NCBI RefSeq assembly: GCF_001280425.1
Contig: NZ_LIUF01000001.1
Span: 786,945 to 850,944 of the forward strand
Reading direction: 5' to 3'
DNA: 64,000 nucleotides
Origin: Haloarcula rubripromontorii
GTDB lineage: Archaea; Halobacteriota; Halobacteria; Halobacteriales; Haloarculaceae
The position numbers and the translations under genes are program-made. Positions 51,915 to 61,021 of this stretch are shown here, in pieces (the stretch's first letter is position 1; the number at the start of each line of letters is the position of its first letter). The notes under the pieces were generated by a model. That model saw only the letters and a list, made by a program, of their open reading frames with translations, ran no database searches and was not told where the DNA came from.

Positions 51915-52562
51915 ATGGGACGCAACCGCTCTCCGACGTTCGAGAACAGGCAGGCGGCTGGAAAACGGCTAGGAGAGGCGTTGCGCGAGCGGGACATCGA
52001 AGTCGACATGGTCCTCGCGATACCGCGTGGTGGGCTGCCGGTGGGGCGTCCAGTCGCTGACGCGCTCGGTGTGCCGCTGGATATTGCGGTCGCGAAAAAG
52101 ATCGGTGCACCGAACAACCCCGAGTACGCTATCGGCGCTGTCGCCGCCGACGGCTCGGTCTGGCTCAACAGCGATGTCATCAACCGACGAGAGATTCCCC
52201 GTGACTACGTTGCAAACACGCGAGCGGAGATGGCCGAAGCCGCCCGACAGAAAGCCCAGCGCTACCGTGATTCGGAGTCATCGCTGTCACTCACGGGCAA
52301 GCGGGTGTGCCTCGTCGACGACGGCGTGGCGACAGGCGCGACGGCCCGGGCCTGCATCGAGCAGATTCGACAGGCTGACCCCGAGCGGCTCGTCCTCGCG
52401 GTGCCGGTCGCTTCGCCGCGGGCGATATCGGACCTCGAAGCGCTGGTCGACGAGGTGATCTGTCTGGTGGTTCCGTCGGAGTTCCGCGCCGTCGGCCAGT
52501 ACTACGAGCAGTTCGAGCAGGTCTCTGACGAGGCGGCGATGTCGTATCTCGCCGCGGAGTGA
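51915..52562 (+). CDS. Type I phosphoribosyltransferase
   Basis: The product has 215 aa. The PRPP-binding signature is VCLVDDGVATGATARA, with a hood region AIPRGGLPVGRPVADALGVP and GAPNNPEYAIGAVAADGSVW. It resembles the PRTase-fold proteins of unknown base specificity found across haloarchaea and cyanobacteria rather than hpt or apt. The ATG at 51915 has the family start FENRQAAGKRLGEAL; an upstream in-frame ATG at 51876 is possible but less likely. Confidence 0.85.
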   Translation: MGRNRSPTFENRQAAGKRLGEALRERDIEVDMVLAIPRGGLPVGRPVADALGVPLDIAVAKKIGAPNNPEYAIGAVAADGSVWLNSDVINRREIPRDYVANTRAEMAEAARQKAQRYRDSESSLSLTGKRVCLVDDGVATGATARACIEQIRQADPERLVLAVPVASPRAISDLEALVDEVICLVVPSEFRAVGQYYEQFEQVSDEAAMSYLAAE

Positions 52563-52565
52563 CCG

Positions 52566-53771
52566 CTAGCGCTCTATTCTGGACTCGGGTCGGACGGTTT
52601 CGGTTTCCGGCTCACCGATGGCGGTGTAGTCGCTGCTCGATTTGATAATGGAGAGGGCCGTCATGATGTCGGACCGGGTGAGCAGCCCTTCGAAGGAGTC
52701 GTCTTCGCCAGTGACAAGCAGCCGACCGACGGAGTTCTGTTGGAGCGAGGTCAGCGCGTCCATCACGTCGGTGTCCGAGCTGATCGTGATGATTTCCGTC
52801 GTCATCACGTCGCCGACGGTGTAGGCATCGCGCTCGACCTCCTGAACGGCGCGGGCGTCTTCGAGCGTGACGAGGCCGATGACCTCGCCGCCGCGCTCGA
52901 CCGGATAGCCGGTGTGGCGCTCCTTGAACATCGTCTGGATGAGCTCCCGGACGGACATGTCTTCGGGGACCGTTGTTACGTGGTCTGCCGGCGTCATCAC
53001 GTCCGCGACGGTGACCCCCTCGAACGCGGCCCGCATCGAGGTCTGGCGGGACTCGCCCGCTGCGCCGATGTAGATGAAGAAGGCCAGCCCGGCGAGGAAG
53101 ATATTTCCGAGGACGAAGATGCCAAAGAGGCCGAGAAAGACGGCGAACACCTTCCCAACCTCGGCGGCGAGTGTCGTCGCTCGGGCGTAGGACCGTCGGC
53201 GGGCCAGCAGCGCACGCAGGACGCGACCGCCGTCCATCGGGAACCCCGGGAGCATGTTGAACGCCGCCAGCGCGATGTTCATCAGCGCGAGATAGCCGAG
53301 GATGAACCGCGCTGATTCGATGGCCGTCGCCGCGCCGCTCGGGAGCAACTGGAACGCGACAAAACAGACAGCGCCGACGGCGATGCTGACGATGGGGCCG
53401 GCGATGGCGATGACCAGTTCCTGCTTCCAGTCCTCGGGCATCTCGCTGAGCTGGGCGATGCCGCCGAACAGCCAGAGCGTGATGGAGTCGATGGGAAAGC
53501 CATAGCGGATGGCCACGAGGGAGTGACCGAGTTCGTGGAGGACGACGCCGGCGAACAGGCCGACGGCCGCACCGATGCCGAGTACCCAGACGAGTGCGCC
53601 GTCAGTAAGGACGGCGGCGTCCAGCCCGGCGTTCAACGTCCCGTTCAACAGCTCTGTCGTCTGCTCGATCTGTGTCCCGATAATCCAGGCGAACAGCGGT
53701 AGCACGAGGAGAAACGTCAGGTCCAACTGGATCGGGATTCCGAACGCGCTTCCGATACGAAACCGGCGCAT
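52566..53771 (-). CDS. Site-2-protease-like (M50) membrane metalloprotease with CBS pair
   Basis: The product has 401 aa. Membrane helices carry the zinc motif VVLHELGHSLVAIRYG and the third ligand in NMLPGFPMDGGRVLRALLAR. Two C-terminal CBS domains (about 265-385: VTVADVMTPADHVTTVPEDM, YTVGDVMTTEIITISSDT) probably sense nucleotides. M50-CBS proteases cut membrane-bound regulators within the bilayer. The start MRRFRIGSAFGIPIQ at 53771 matches the family; 53807 is an alternative. It is divergent from the cupin. Confidence 0.92.
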   Translation of the reverse strand: MRRFRIGSAFGIPIQLDLTFLLVLPLFAWIIGTQIEQTTELLNGTLNAGLDAAVLTDGALVWVLGIGAAVGLFAGVVLHELGHSLVAIRYGFPIDSITLWLFGGIAQLSEMPEDWKQELVIAIAGPIVSIAVGAVCFVAFQLLPSGAATAIESARFILGYLALMNIALAAFNMLPGFPMDGGRVLRALLARRRSYARATTLAAEVGKVFAVFLGLFGIFVLGNIFLAGLAFFIYIGAAGESRQTSMRAAFEGVTVADVMTPADHVTTVPEDMSVRELIQTMFKERHTGYPVERGGEVIGLVTLEDARAVQEVERDAYTVGDVMTTEIITISSDTDVMDALTSLQQNSVGRLLVTGEDDSFEGLLTRSDIMTALSIIKSSSDYTAIGEPETETVRPESRIER

Positions 53772-53871
53772 ATCGAGGAGTTGACGCGGGACGGTCTTAA
53801 GCCCCATTGGCGGGACTGCTGCAGTCACCGCTGCCGGTACGGTTTTGCGCTGGACCCGCGATAGACCGCAT

Positions 53872-54237
53872 ATGAGCGAGCCACTGATTCACCGGGCCGA
53901 GGACATCGAGTACGAACCCGTCGACGCGGCCGACGGGCTGGAAAAGGGCGTCCTCGTCGGCGAAGAACAGGGCGGCGGGAATCTCGCTATCCGTCGCTTC
54001 ACCCTCGCCCCCGGTGGGAGCGTGCCGAAACATACCAACGAAATCGAACACGAGCAGTACGTCCTCTCGGGAAGCTACACCGTCGGTATCGAGGGCGAAG
54101 AGTACGAGGTCGAAGCCGGCGACAGCCTCCACATCCCCGCCGGCGCAGTCCACTGGTACCGCAACGAGGGAAACGAACCGGGCGCGTTCCTCTGTGCGGT
54201 TCCCGCCGGCGACGACGAAATCAAGCTCCAGAAGTGA
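53872..54237 (+). CDS. Cupin-domain protein
   Basis: The product has 121 aa and a single small beta barrel: GGSVPKHTNEIEHEQYVLSG (first cupin motif with two His and a Glu) and EAGDSLHIPAGAVHWYRNEG (second motif with His). The metal site looks complete, so it may be a metal-dependent enzyme or a small-molecule binder. Substrate unknown. Confidence 0.9.
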   Translation: MSEPLIHRAEDIEYEPVDAADGLEKGVLVGEEQGGGNLAIRRFTLAPGGSVPKHTNEIEHEQYVLSGSYTVGIEGEEYEVEAGDSLHIPAGAVHWYRNEGNEPGAFLCAVPAGDDEIKLQK

Positions 54238-54338
54238 CTACCAGCGGACGTTCTGGCTGGCAAACAAGCCGTCACAACACCAGCACCACTCACACCTAGT
54301 CCGAACCGCTCAAGTAGCGCAGTCGCCACTAGACAACT

Positions 54339-56384
54339 GTGTCACAGCAGGCCGCACAGGTAGAGACGCTGTTCCTCCACGAACACGGCGAGGAGTTCCG
54401 CGTCGCCGCCCACCGGGACGGCGAGCGGCTCTTCCACGGCATCCTCGAACTCAAGGAGACCGACGCCGGCCCCCGCCCGCGTCGCCTCCGCGTCAAGGAC
54501 GGGACCAGCGAGGAGCTTCGCTCGCCCGACCAGTTCGTCGACCTCGCCCGCCGTGCGGCCCGCATTCGGGTTTCAGAACAGACCGCCCCGCTTGCACGCG
54601 ACCGCATCCGCGAGATGCTCGACGCGTACCAGATCGAGGCCAAGGTCGTCCGGACCTGCCGGCTCTGTGCCTCTGACGGGCGCTACTCGCCGATCACGAG
54701 CGAGACCGCTATCGAGACCGACGACGAGACCATCTGCCCGGAGTGCGCTCGCCAGCAGCTCGACCGCGAACTCGCATTTAAAGGCAGTATCAGCGGCGAC
54801 GCCCGCGACCGCCTCGAAGAACTGCTGCTCGAAGTACAGGACCTCGACCGCGTGACGAACCTCCTGTCGGGCCAACTGGACCCGGACCTGACGAAGTTCG
54901 ACGAGATTTCGGCGACCGTCGACGAGGTCGACCCCGTCCGAGTGGACTCGCTGGACCTCCATCCGGGGATGCAAGAGCATCTCGAATCCCGGTTCGAGAC
55001 GCTGTTGCCAGTCCAGAGCCTCGCCGTCGAACACGGGGCCACGGAGGGCCGCGACCAGTTGGTCGTGAGCGCGACGGCGACGGGGAAGACGCTCATCGGC
55101 GAGATGGCCGGCATCGACCGCGTGCTGAACGGCAAGGGGACGATGCTGTTTCTCGTTCCGCTGGTCGCGCTCGCGAACCAGAAATACGAGCAGTTCCAGG
55201 ACCGCTACGGCGACATGGTCGACGTGTCGCTCCGGGTCGGTGCGAGCCGCATCGCCGACGAGGGCGGGCGCTTCGACCCCGAAGCCGATGTCATCGTCGG
55301 GACCTACGAGGGAATCGACCACGCGCTCCGGACCGGCAAGGACCTCGGGACCGTCGGCACCGTCGTCATCGACGAGGTCCACACGCTCGGCGAGGACGAG
55401 CGGGGCCACCGGCTCGACGGCCTGATTTCGCGGCTGAAGTACTACTGTGAGTCCGGGGGGTCGCCCGACAGCGGCGACACGCAGTGGATTTACCTCTCGG
55501 CGACGGTCGGTAACCCCGGCCAGCTGGCCGACCAGCTCCGGGCGACGCTCATCGAGTTCGAGGAGCGGCCGGTCCCCATCGAACGGCACGTCACATTCGC
55601 CGACGGGCGCGAGAAAATCGAGACGGAAAAGAAGCTCGTCAAGCGGGCGTTCGACAACAAATCCAGCAAGGGCTATCGCGGCCAGACAATCATCTTCACG
55701 AACTCCCGGCGGCGCTGCCACCAGATTTCACGCAAACTGGAGTACTCCTCGGCCCCGTACCACGCCGGACTGGACAACCGGAAGCGCCAGCGCGTCGAGC
55801 GCCAGTTCGCGGACCAGGACCTCGCGGCCGTCGTGACGACGGCGGCGCTGGCGGCGGGGGTCGACTTCCCGGCCTCGCAGGTCATCTTCGATTCGCTGGC
55901 GATGGGCATCGAGTGGCTCACCGTCCAGGAGTTCAGCCAGATGCTCGGCCGCGCCGGCCGCCCTGACTACCACGACAAGGGCACCGTCTACATGCTGGTC
56001 GAACCGGACTGCTCGTACCACAACAGCATGGAGATGACGGAGGACGAAGTGGCGTTCAAGCTCCTGAAAGGCGAGATGGAGCCGGTCATCACACGCTACG
56101 ACGAGGGGGCGGCCGTCGAAGAGACGCTGGCTAACGTCACTGTCGCCGGAAAGCAGGCCAAGCGGCTCAACGACCGGATGGTCGGCGAGGTGCCGACGAA
56201 ACACGCACTCGGGAAACTGCTCGAATACGAGTTCATCGACGGCCTCGAACCGACGCCGCTTGGCCGGGCTGTGACCCGGCACTTCCTCGCGCCAGATGAA
56301 TCCTTCCAGTTGCTCGACGGCATCCGGAAGGGACAGCACCCCTACGAAATCGTCGCCGACATGGAACTGCGCGACGAGCACTGA
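54339..56384 (+). CDS. Ski2-like DEAD/DEAH-box helicase with N-terminal zinc motif
   Basis: The product has 681 aa from GTG 54339. The N-terminal domain (1-190) has a CRLCASDGRY and CPECARQQ pair likely to bind zinc. The helicase core has ATATGKTLIGEM (I), FLVPLVALANQ (Ia), GTYEGIDHAL, VVIDEVHTLGEDERG (II), YLSATVGN (III), IIFTNSRRRCHQIS (IV) and QMLGRAGRPDYHDKG (VI). A winged-helix-like tail follows. It resembles archaeal Hel308/Ski2 relatives, but I cannot say whether its substrate is DNA or RNA. Confidence 0.9.
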   Translation: MSQQAAQVETLFLHEHGEEFRVAAHRDGERLFHGILELKETDAGPRPRRLRVKDGTSEELRSPDQFVDLARRAARIRVSEQTAPLARDRIREMLDAYQIEAKVVRTCRLCASDGRYSPITSETAIETDDETICPECARQQLDRELAFKGSISGDARDRLEELLLEVQDLDRVTNLLSGQLDPDLTKFDEISATVDEVDPVRVDSLDLHPGMQEHLESRFETLLPVQSLAVEHGATEGRDQLVVSATATGKTLIGEMAGIDRVLNGKGTMLFLVPLVALANQKYEQFQDRYGDMVDVSLRVGASRIADEGGRFDPEADVIVGTYEGIDHALRTGKDLGTVGTVVIDEVHTLGEDERGHRLDGLISRLKYYCESGGSPDSGDTQWIYLSATVGNPGQLADQLRATLIEFEERPVPIERHVTFADGREKIETEKKLVKRAFDNKSSKGYRGQTIIFTNSRRRCHQISRKLEYSSAPYHAGLDNRKRQRVERQFADQDLAAVVTTAALAAGVDFPASQVIFDSLAMGIEWLTVQEFSQMLGRAGRPDYHDKGTVYMLVEPDCSYHNSMEMTEDEVAFKLLKGEMEPVITRYDEGAAVEETLANVTVAGKQAKRLNDRMVGEVPTKHALGKLLEYEFIDGLEPTPLGRAVTRHFLAPDESFQLLDGIRKGQHPYEIVADMELRDEH

Positions 56385-56447
56385 ACCTGTCTCTCGACCG
56401 TCATCTCGGGGCACACATTCTTGTAGCGGCACGTACTTCCGGTGTCC

Positions 56448-58490
56448 ATGGGCCTGTTCGATACGATCCGTCGCGCCGTCGGTGGCGATGACTCGTCAAC
56501 CGACGGGGACGAACGGACGGCCGGAGGTGACTCCTCGTCCGACGATGGGCCGGACCGTCTGGACACGGCGACGCTTGACCCGACGGCGTTCCGGAAGTAC
56601 GCCGAGCGCGTCGTTGACGGCGCGGACCCGCTGACGTTCGACCCCGATGCGCTTGCCCGCCTCGATACAGCCATCGAGGAGAGCTACGGCGGCGAGACCG
56701 TCGGTGACGCCGCGGGGACGACGACCTACACCGAGAACACGGTCCGGTTCGGGAGCTATCTCGGCGAACTCCTCGTGCGAGCGTACGACGGCGAGTGGGT
56801 CCAGGCCGACGGTCGATGGGGTGTTACCGTTGCCGGCCCGGACGACGAGGTGGGTGTCGCGGTGTTCGACGTGGCCGCTCGCTCGTTCGGCGACGAGCCG
56901 GTGTTTGCGGCCGTTGTGACGCGTCTGGAATCCGAACTGGCACTAGATAGTATCCAGAACGACGGACCTGCAATCCCAGAGACGGACGAAACCGAGACCG
57001 ACAGCGTCGTCTCCGAGCCGACGCGGATCGTTAGCTGCGTCGACGATGGGCAGGCGGGTGAGCGCGACGCACCGCCCGAACCGACGGCGACAGACGAGCG
57101 AGGCGAGACAACTGCCGGCGAGACCGCTGCTTCTGCGCCGTCGCAGGCTGTCGAAACGGAGCCGACCCGAGTCGTTCGCCGGGTCGACTCCGACGCGGAG
57201 ACGGGTGACCGGTCGGACGACGCTGACCCCACGCCTGTCGCCGGTGACGTTGCTGACGAGCCAGCGAACGAGGCACCACCGGGTAACGAAACTGAGGATT
57301 CGGCTTCCGACATCGCTGGAGACGCGAACCCCGACCCGACCGATTCAGCGTCAGACGATGCCGGTAGCGAGCCGCCGACCGCTGAAACCACCGAAGCGAA
57401 ATCGACTGCTGTTCCGAGTGATAGGGAGTCGGCCACCGACACGCCTGCTGCCGCCGAAACAGCTACCGATGAGCCCGCTGGTACGGCCGCGGCCGACGAG
57501 GCGGCCGCATATATCGACGAAGCAGAGTCCTCGTTCGATAGTGCTACAGCCGCCCCCTCGGACGACGCGCCGGCGACCGAGACACCGCCAGAAGGCACGC
57601 CTGTCGACTCCCGCGACGATGACGGCGCTGGTGACACCGCGCCCGCGGGGCCGGCAACTGACACACCCGCTGACGAAGCAGTGACAGACACACCCGCTGA
57701 CGGACCGGTCGACGCATCGATGGACGACGAACCGACTTACCATAGCTCGTCGGATGCGTCGTCAGCCGACACTCCAGACGCAGAGGCGGCTTCCGAAACG
57801 ACGGCTGACGAGTCACTTGCAGACATCGACAACACCGCGGCGGTCGATGACGAGCCGGCAGCCGTTACGGAATCCGACGCCGGGAAACTGTCCGATGACA
57901 GTCCCGATACATCGGCCCCTGTTGCGGACGCCGAGGCGTCTGGTGCCACTGCTACTACACCGTTACAGGACGGCCCTGCTGATGAGACGGCCACGACAGC
58001 GGCCACCGACGAGAGTGAGCCGTCCGCTCCGATTAAGGGTGACTCGACGGCCCGCTCGTGGGACCCCGGCACGGTCCGCGCGGACCACGCCGACACCGCT
58101 GTCGAGTTCGCCGAGTTCTGGGGTGAACACGACCTCGATTTCTCGCCGGCCTCGCTGTCACGCCTTGATGACCTGGTCGACACAGAGTGGGACGACGAGC
58201 GCTTCGCCGAGACGACGTTCGGGAGCGATGCGGAGTTCGACGACCGTGCATTTACCAGCGTCGTGCGGGAACTCGGCGGCTACTTCGGCGAGGTACTCGT
58301 CCGACACCTCGATGGCGACTGGACCGACGAGACGGACCACGAAGCGGCCGTCGTCGTCGGCGGCCCGGACGGTCAGTTCGCCGTCCCCGTCTTCGAGGTC
58401 GCGATCACCTCGCTCAGAAAACGGGCCGTGTTCGGCCGGAGCTACGACGCTCTCCTCGACGACCTTGGCCGCGACGGGCCGACCCGGTGA
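56448..58490 (+). CDS. Two-domain acidic protein with a 370-residue disordered linker
   Basis: The product has 680 aa. An N-terminal domain (about 35-165: LDPTAFRKYAERVVDGADPL to VFDVAARSFGDEPVFAAVV) and a C-terminal domain (about 540-675: ADHADTAVEFAEFWGEHDLD to VFEVAITSLRKRAVFGRSYD) are clearly related copies: each has GGYFGE/GSYLGE followed by LVR and an Asp-rich strand. Between them lies a stretch almost entirely of Asp, Glu, Ala, Thr, Pro and Ser with small repeats (DTPADEAVTDTPADGPVD). No family function is recognised. The ATG at 56448 (MGLFDTIRRAVGG) is preferred. Confidence 0.75.
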   Translation: MGLFDTIRRAVGGDDSSTDGDERTAGGDSSSDDGPDRLDTATLDPTAFRKYAERVVDGADPLTFDPDALARLDTAIEESYGGETVGDAAGTTTYTENTVRFGSYLGELLVRAYDGEWVQADGRWGVTVAGPDDEVGVAVFDVAARSFGDEPVFAAVVTRLESELALDSIQNDGPAIPETDETETDSVVSEPTRIVSCVDDGQAGERDAPPEPTATDERGETTAGETAASAPSQAVETEPTRVVRRVDSDAETGDRSDDADPTPVAGDVADEPANEAPPGNETEDSASDIAGDANPDPTDSASDDAGSEPPTAETTEAKSTAVPSDRESATDTPAAAETATDEPAGTAAADEAAAYIDEAESSFDSATAAPSDDAPATETPPEGTPVDSRDDDGAGDTAPAGPATDTPADEAVTDTPADGPVDASMDDEPTYHSSSDASSADTPDAEAASETTADESLADIDNTAAVDDEPAAVTESDAGKLSDDSPDTSAPVADAEASGATATTPLQDGPADETATTAATDESEPSAPIKGDSTARSWDPGTVRADHADTAVEFAEFWGEHDLDFSPASLSRLDDLVDTEWDDERFAETTFGSDAEFDDRAFTSVVRELGGYFGEVLVRHLDGDWTDETDHEAAVVVGGPDGQFAVPVFEVAITSLRKRAVFGRSYDALLDDLGRDGPTR

Positions 58491-58521
58491 GCCAGTTCCC
58501 GGCGTGTCCACCTCGTCGTAG

Positions 58522-58695
58522 CTATTCGCTCAGGGCCACGACCGACGTGCTCCCACACTCGGGGCACTCGTCGTGGTCCGCGTAAAGCAGCGTCTCACAC
58601 TCGCTGCACCGGTGGGTGGCCTCGTCGTCAGACGCCTTTTCGACCTCCTGTTTCAACGTCTCGACTTTTCGACCGATATCGTTGAAAAGACTCAT
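58522..58695 (-). CDS. Small zinc-ribbon protein
   Basis: The 57-aa product starts MSLFNDIGRKVETLKQEVEK (amphipathic helix) and ends with CSECETLLYADHDECPECGS, a two-knuckle zinc ribbon. It is the typical haloarchaeal design of a helix plus ribbon. It is divergent from the permease gene and convergent with the two-domain protein. Function unknown. Confidence 0.78.
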   Translation of the reverse strand: MSLFNDIGRKVETLKQEVEKASDDEATHRCSECETLLYADHDECPECGSTSVVALSE

Positions 58696-58810
58696 TGGGG
58701 TAGTGTTCGACCCGGACAGGGATAAACGGCGGCCGCCGGGTCAAGGCGTCAGCGGACGCCCGAATCGCAAACGACCCATCCTTTTGTCACTGGCGGCGCA
58801 GGGGTCAGAC

Positions 58811-60712
58811 GTGTCGCTGCCACCTGTCACGCCGGGGATGTTGTTCGTGTTCGCGGTCATCGTCGCCGCGCTGGTGCTGTTTGCGACGGAGGCGCTGCCA
58901 GTCGACGTGACCGCTATCGCCGTCATGGTCGCGTTGATGCTGGCCGAACCGGTGACGGTACTCGCGGCCGATGTCGGGCTGCTCGCCGAGCCGGTGTACG
59001 TGTTACATCAGCCCGGTGACGGGCTGTCGCCGCTGGATCGCGGGCTTTCGGGATTTGCCTCGACGGCGACGATAACCGTGCTGGCGATGTTCATTCTCTC
59101 CGACGGCGTCCAGCGGACCGGCATCGTCCAGATCCTCGGCGCGAAAATTGCCTCCCTGACCGGGGATAACGAAACGAAACAGCTCGGTGCGACCGTCGGG
59201 CTGGTCGCACCTATCTCCGGGTTCATCAACAACACTGCCGCCGTCGCAATCCTCCTGCCGATGGTGACCGATATCGCGCACAAGGGCAAGCTCTCGCCGT
59301 CGAAACTACTGCTGCCCCTGTCCTACGCCTCGATGTTCGGCGGAATGTTGACGCTTATCGGCACCTCGACGAACATCCTCGCCTCGCAGCTCTCGGCGGA
59401 ACTGATCGGTCGCCCGTTCAGTATGTTCGAGTTCACCCAGCTCGGCATTATCGTGACCATCGTCGGGACCATCTATCTGCTCACTGTCGGGCGCTATCTG
59501 GTCCCGTCGCGTATCCCGGCCGAAGAGGACCTCACCCGGGAGTTCGAGATGGGTGAGTACCTGACCGAAGTCGTCGTCCGCGAAGACTCCCCGCTTATCG
59601 GCCAGACTGTAGAGGAGGCGCTCAGAGTCTCGGAGTTCGACGTGGACATCGTCCAGCTGGTCCGCGAGAAACGCACGTTCCTCGAACCGTTCGGACAGAA
59701 AGCGATCCGGGCTGGCGATGTCTTTGCCGTTCGGACGGACCGGGACACGCTCGTCGACCTCCTCGATGTCGAGGGGCTGGACGTGATTCCCGAAGTCGAG
59801 GTCGACGACGCGGAACTGGAGACCGCAACCGAGCGAAAGAATCTTGTCGAGGTCGTCGTCGCCCCCGGCTCCTCGCTCATCGGCGAGACGCTCGTCTCCA
59901 CGAGCTTCCGTCAGCGCTACGACGCGACCGTGTTGGCGCTTCGCCACGGGCAGGAGCTGTACCGCCAGCGAATGGACCACGTCACACTCCGAATCGGCGA
60001 TACGCTGCTGGTGCAGGCCACCCCAGACAGCATCGACCGCCTCAACCGCAATAACGACTTCATCGTCGCCCAGGAAGTCGAACGACCGGACTTCCGTCAG
60101 TCGAAGATTCCCGTCGCGGTCGGCATCGTCGCTGCCGTTGTCGGTGTCGCTGCGCTGACGCCGATTCACATCGTCATCTCGGCGCTCGGCGGCGCGCTCG
60201 CGATGGTCCTTACCGGCTGTCTCCGCCCGCCCGAGCTGTACGACGCCGTCCAGTGGGACGTCATCTTCTTGCTTGCCGGTGTCATCCCACTGGGTATCGC
60301 CCTGCAGGAGACCGGCGGCGCTGACCTGCTCGCGGAGCTGTTCGTCATGGGCGCCGGCAGTGTCCTCACTGCCGGTGGCGGCCTCGCCGTCGTCCTCGGA
60401 CTGATGTACATCGTCACAGCGCTGCTGACGAACATCATCTCGAACAACGCGTCCGTCGTCCTGATGATCCCGGTCGCCATCGAAACCGCTCGGCAACTGA
60501 ACGCCAACGCCTTTGCCTTCGTCCTCGCCGTCACCTTCGCTGCCTCGACGGCGTTCATGACGCCGGTCGGCTACCAGACGAACCTCCTCGTCTACGGTCC
60601 CGGTGGGTACCGATTCACCGACTATCTGAAGGTCGGTGCGCCGCTACAGGCTGTCTTCGCCGTCGCGACGACGCTCGGCATCGCATACTTCTGGGGCCTC
60701 GCTCCCGCGTGA
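58811..60712 (+). CDS. SLC13-family permease with two TrkA-C domains
   Basis: The product has 633 aa from GTG 58811. N-terminal helices include FVFAVIVAALVLFATEALPV and SGFINNTAAVAILLPMVTDI; two RCK/TrkA-C domains (about 235-310 and 330-415: SPLIGQTVEEALRVSEFDVD; SSLIGETLVSTSFRQRYDAT) sit in the middle, and the second helix set contains LLTNIISNNASVVLMIPVAI. This layout matches SLC13/DASS-like anion permeases of bacteria and archaea (sulfate or dicarboxylate); the substrate is not determinable. Confidence 0.9.
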   Translation: MSLPPVTPGMLFVFAVIVAALVLFATEALPVDVTAIAVMVALMLAEPVTVLAADVGLLAEPVYVLHQPGDGLSPLDRGLSGFASTATITVLAMFILSDGVQRTGIVQILGAKIASLTGDNETKQLGATVGLVAPISGFINNTAAVAILLPMVTDIAHKGKLSPSKLLLPLSYASMFGGMLTLIGTSTNILASQLSAELIGRPFSMFEFTQLGIIVTIVGTIYLLTVGRYLVPSRIPAEEDLTREFEMGEYLTEVVVREDSPLIGQTVEEALRVSEFDVDIVQLVREKRTFLEPFGQKAIRAGDVFAVRTDRDTLVDLLDVEGLDVIPEVEVDDAELETATERKNLVEVVVAPGSSLIGETLVSTSFRQRYDATVLALRHGQELYRQRMDHVTLRIGDTLLVQATPDSIDRLNRNNDFIVAQEVERPDFRQSKIPVAVGIVAAVVGVAALTPIHIVISALGGALAMVLTGCLRPPELYDAVQWDVIFLLAGVIPLGIALQETGGADLLAELFVMGAGSVLTAGGGLAVVLGLMYIVTALLTNIISNNASVVLMIPVAIETARQLNANAFAFVLAVTFAASTAFMTPVGYQTNLLVYGPGGYRFTDYLKVGAPLQAVFAVATTLGIAYFWGLAPA

Positions 60713-60767
60713 CACAGTCGCCTCGCAACGAAACCCTTTACTCACTGTCCGGTCGAAATGTTGGTAC

Positions 60768-60840
60768 GGGATCGTGGGGTAGCTTGGTAACCTTCGGGCC
60801 TTGGGTGCCCGCGCCCCTAGTTCAAATCTGGGCGATCCCA
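60768..60840 (+). tRNA. tRNA-Pro(UGG)
   Basis: Acceptor GGGATCG/CGATCCC with discriminator A, anticodon stem CGGGC/GCCCG, loop CTTGGGT with anticodon TGG, and T arm CCTAG-TTCAAAT-CTGGG. No intron; CCA not encoded. Confidence 0.96.
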
Positions 60841-61021
60841 TACTTAGATAACGAACGCGACCGTTCTATCGCTTCTACCGCTAATTCTCTATCGGCTGTC
60901 CTGTCAGTCCCATGCTGTCGTCGCTGCTCTCACTCGTACCCGTGGCCAGTCAGTACAATCATCTCGGCAGCGAATTACCGAGCAACACTGTGAAAAGAGC
61001 CCGCCGCGATGGCACGTCGCG

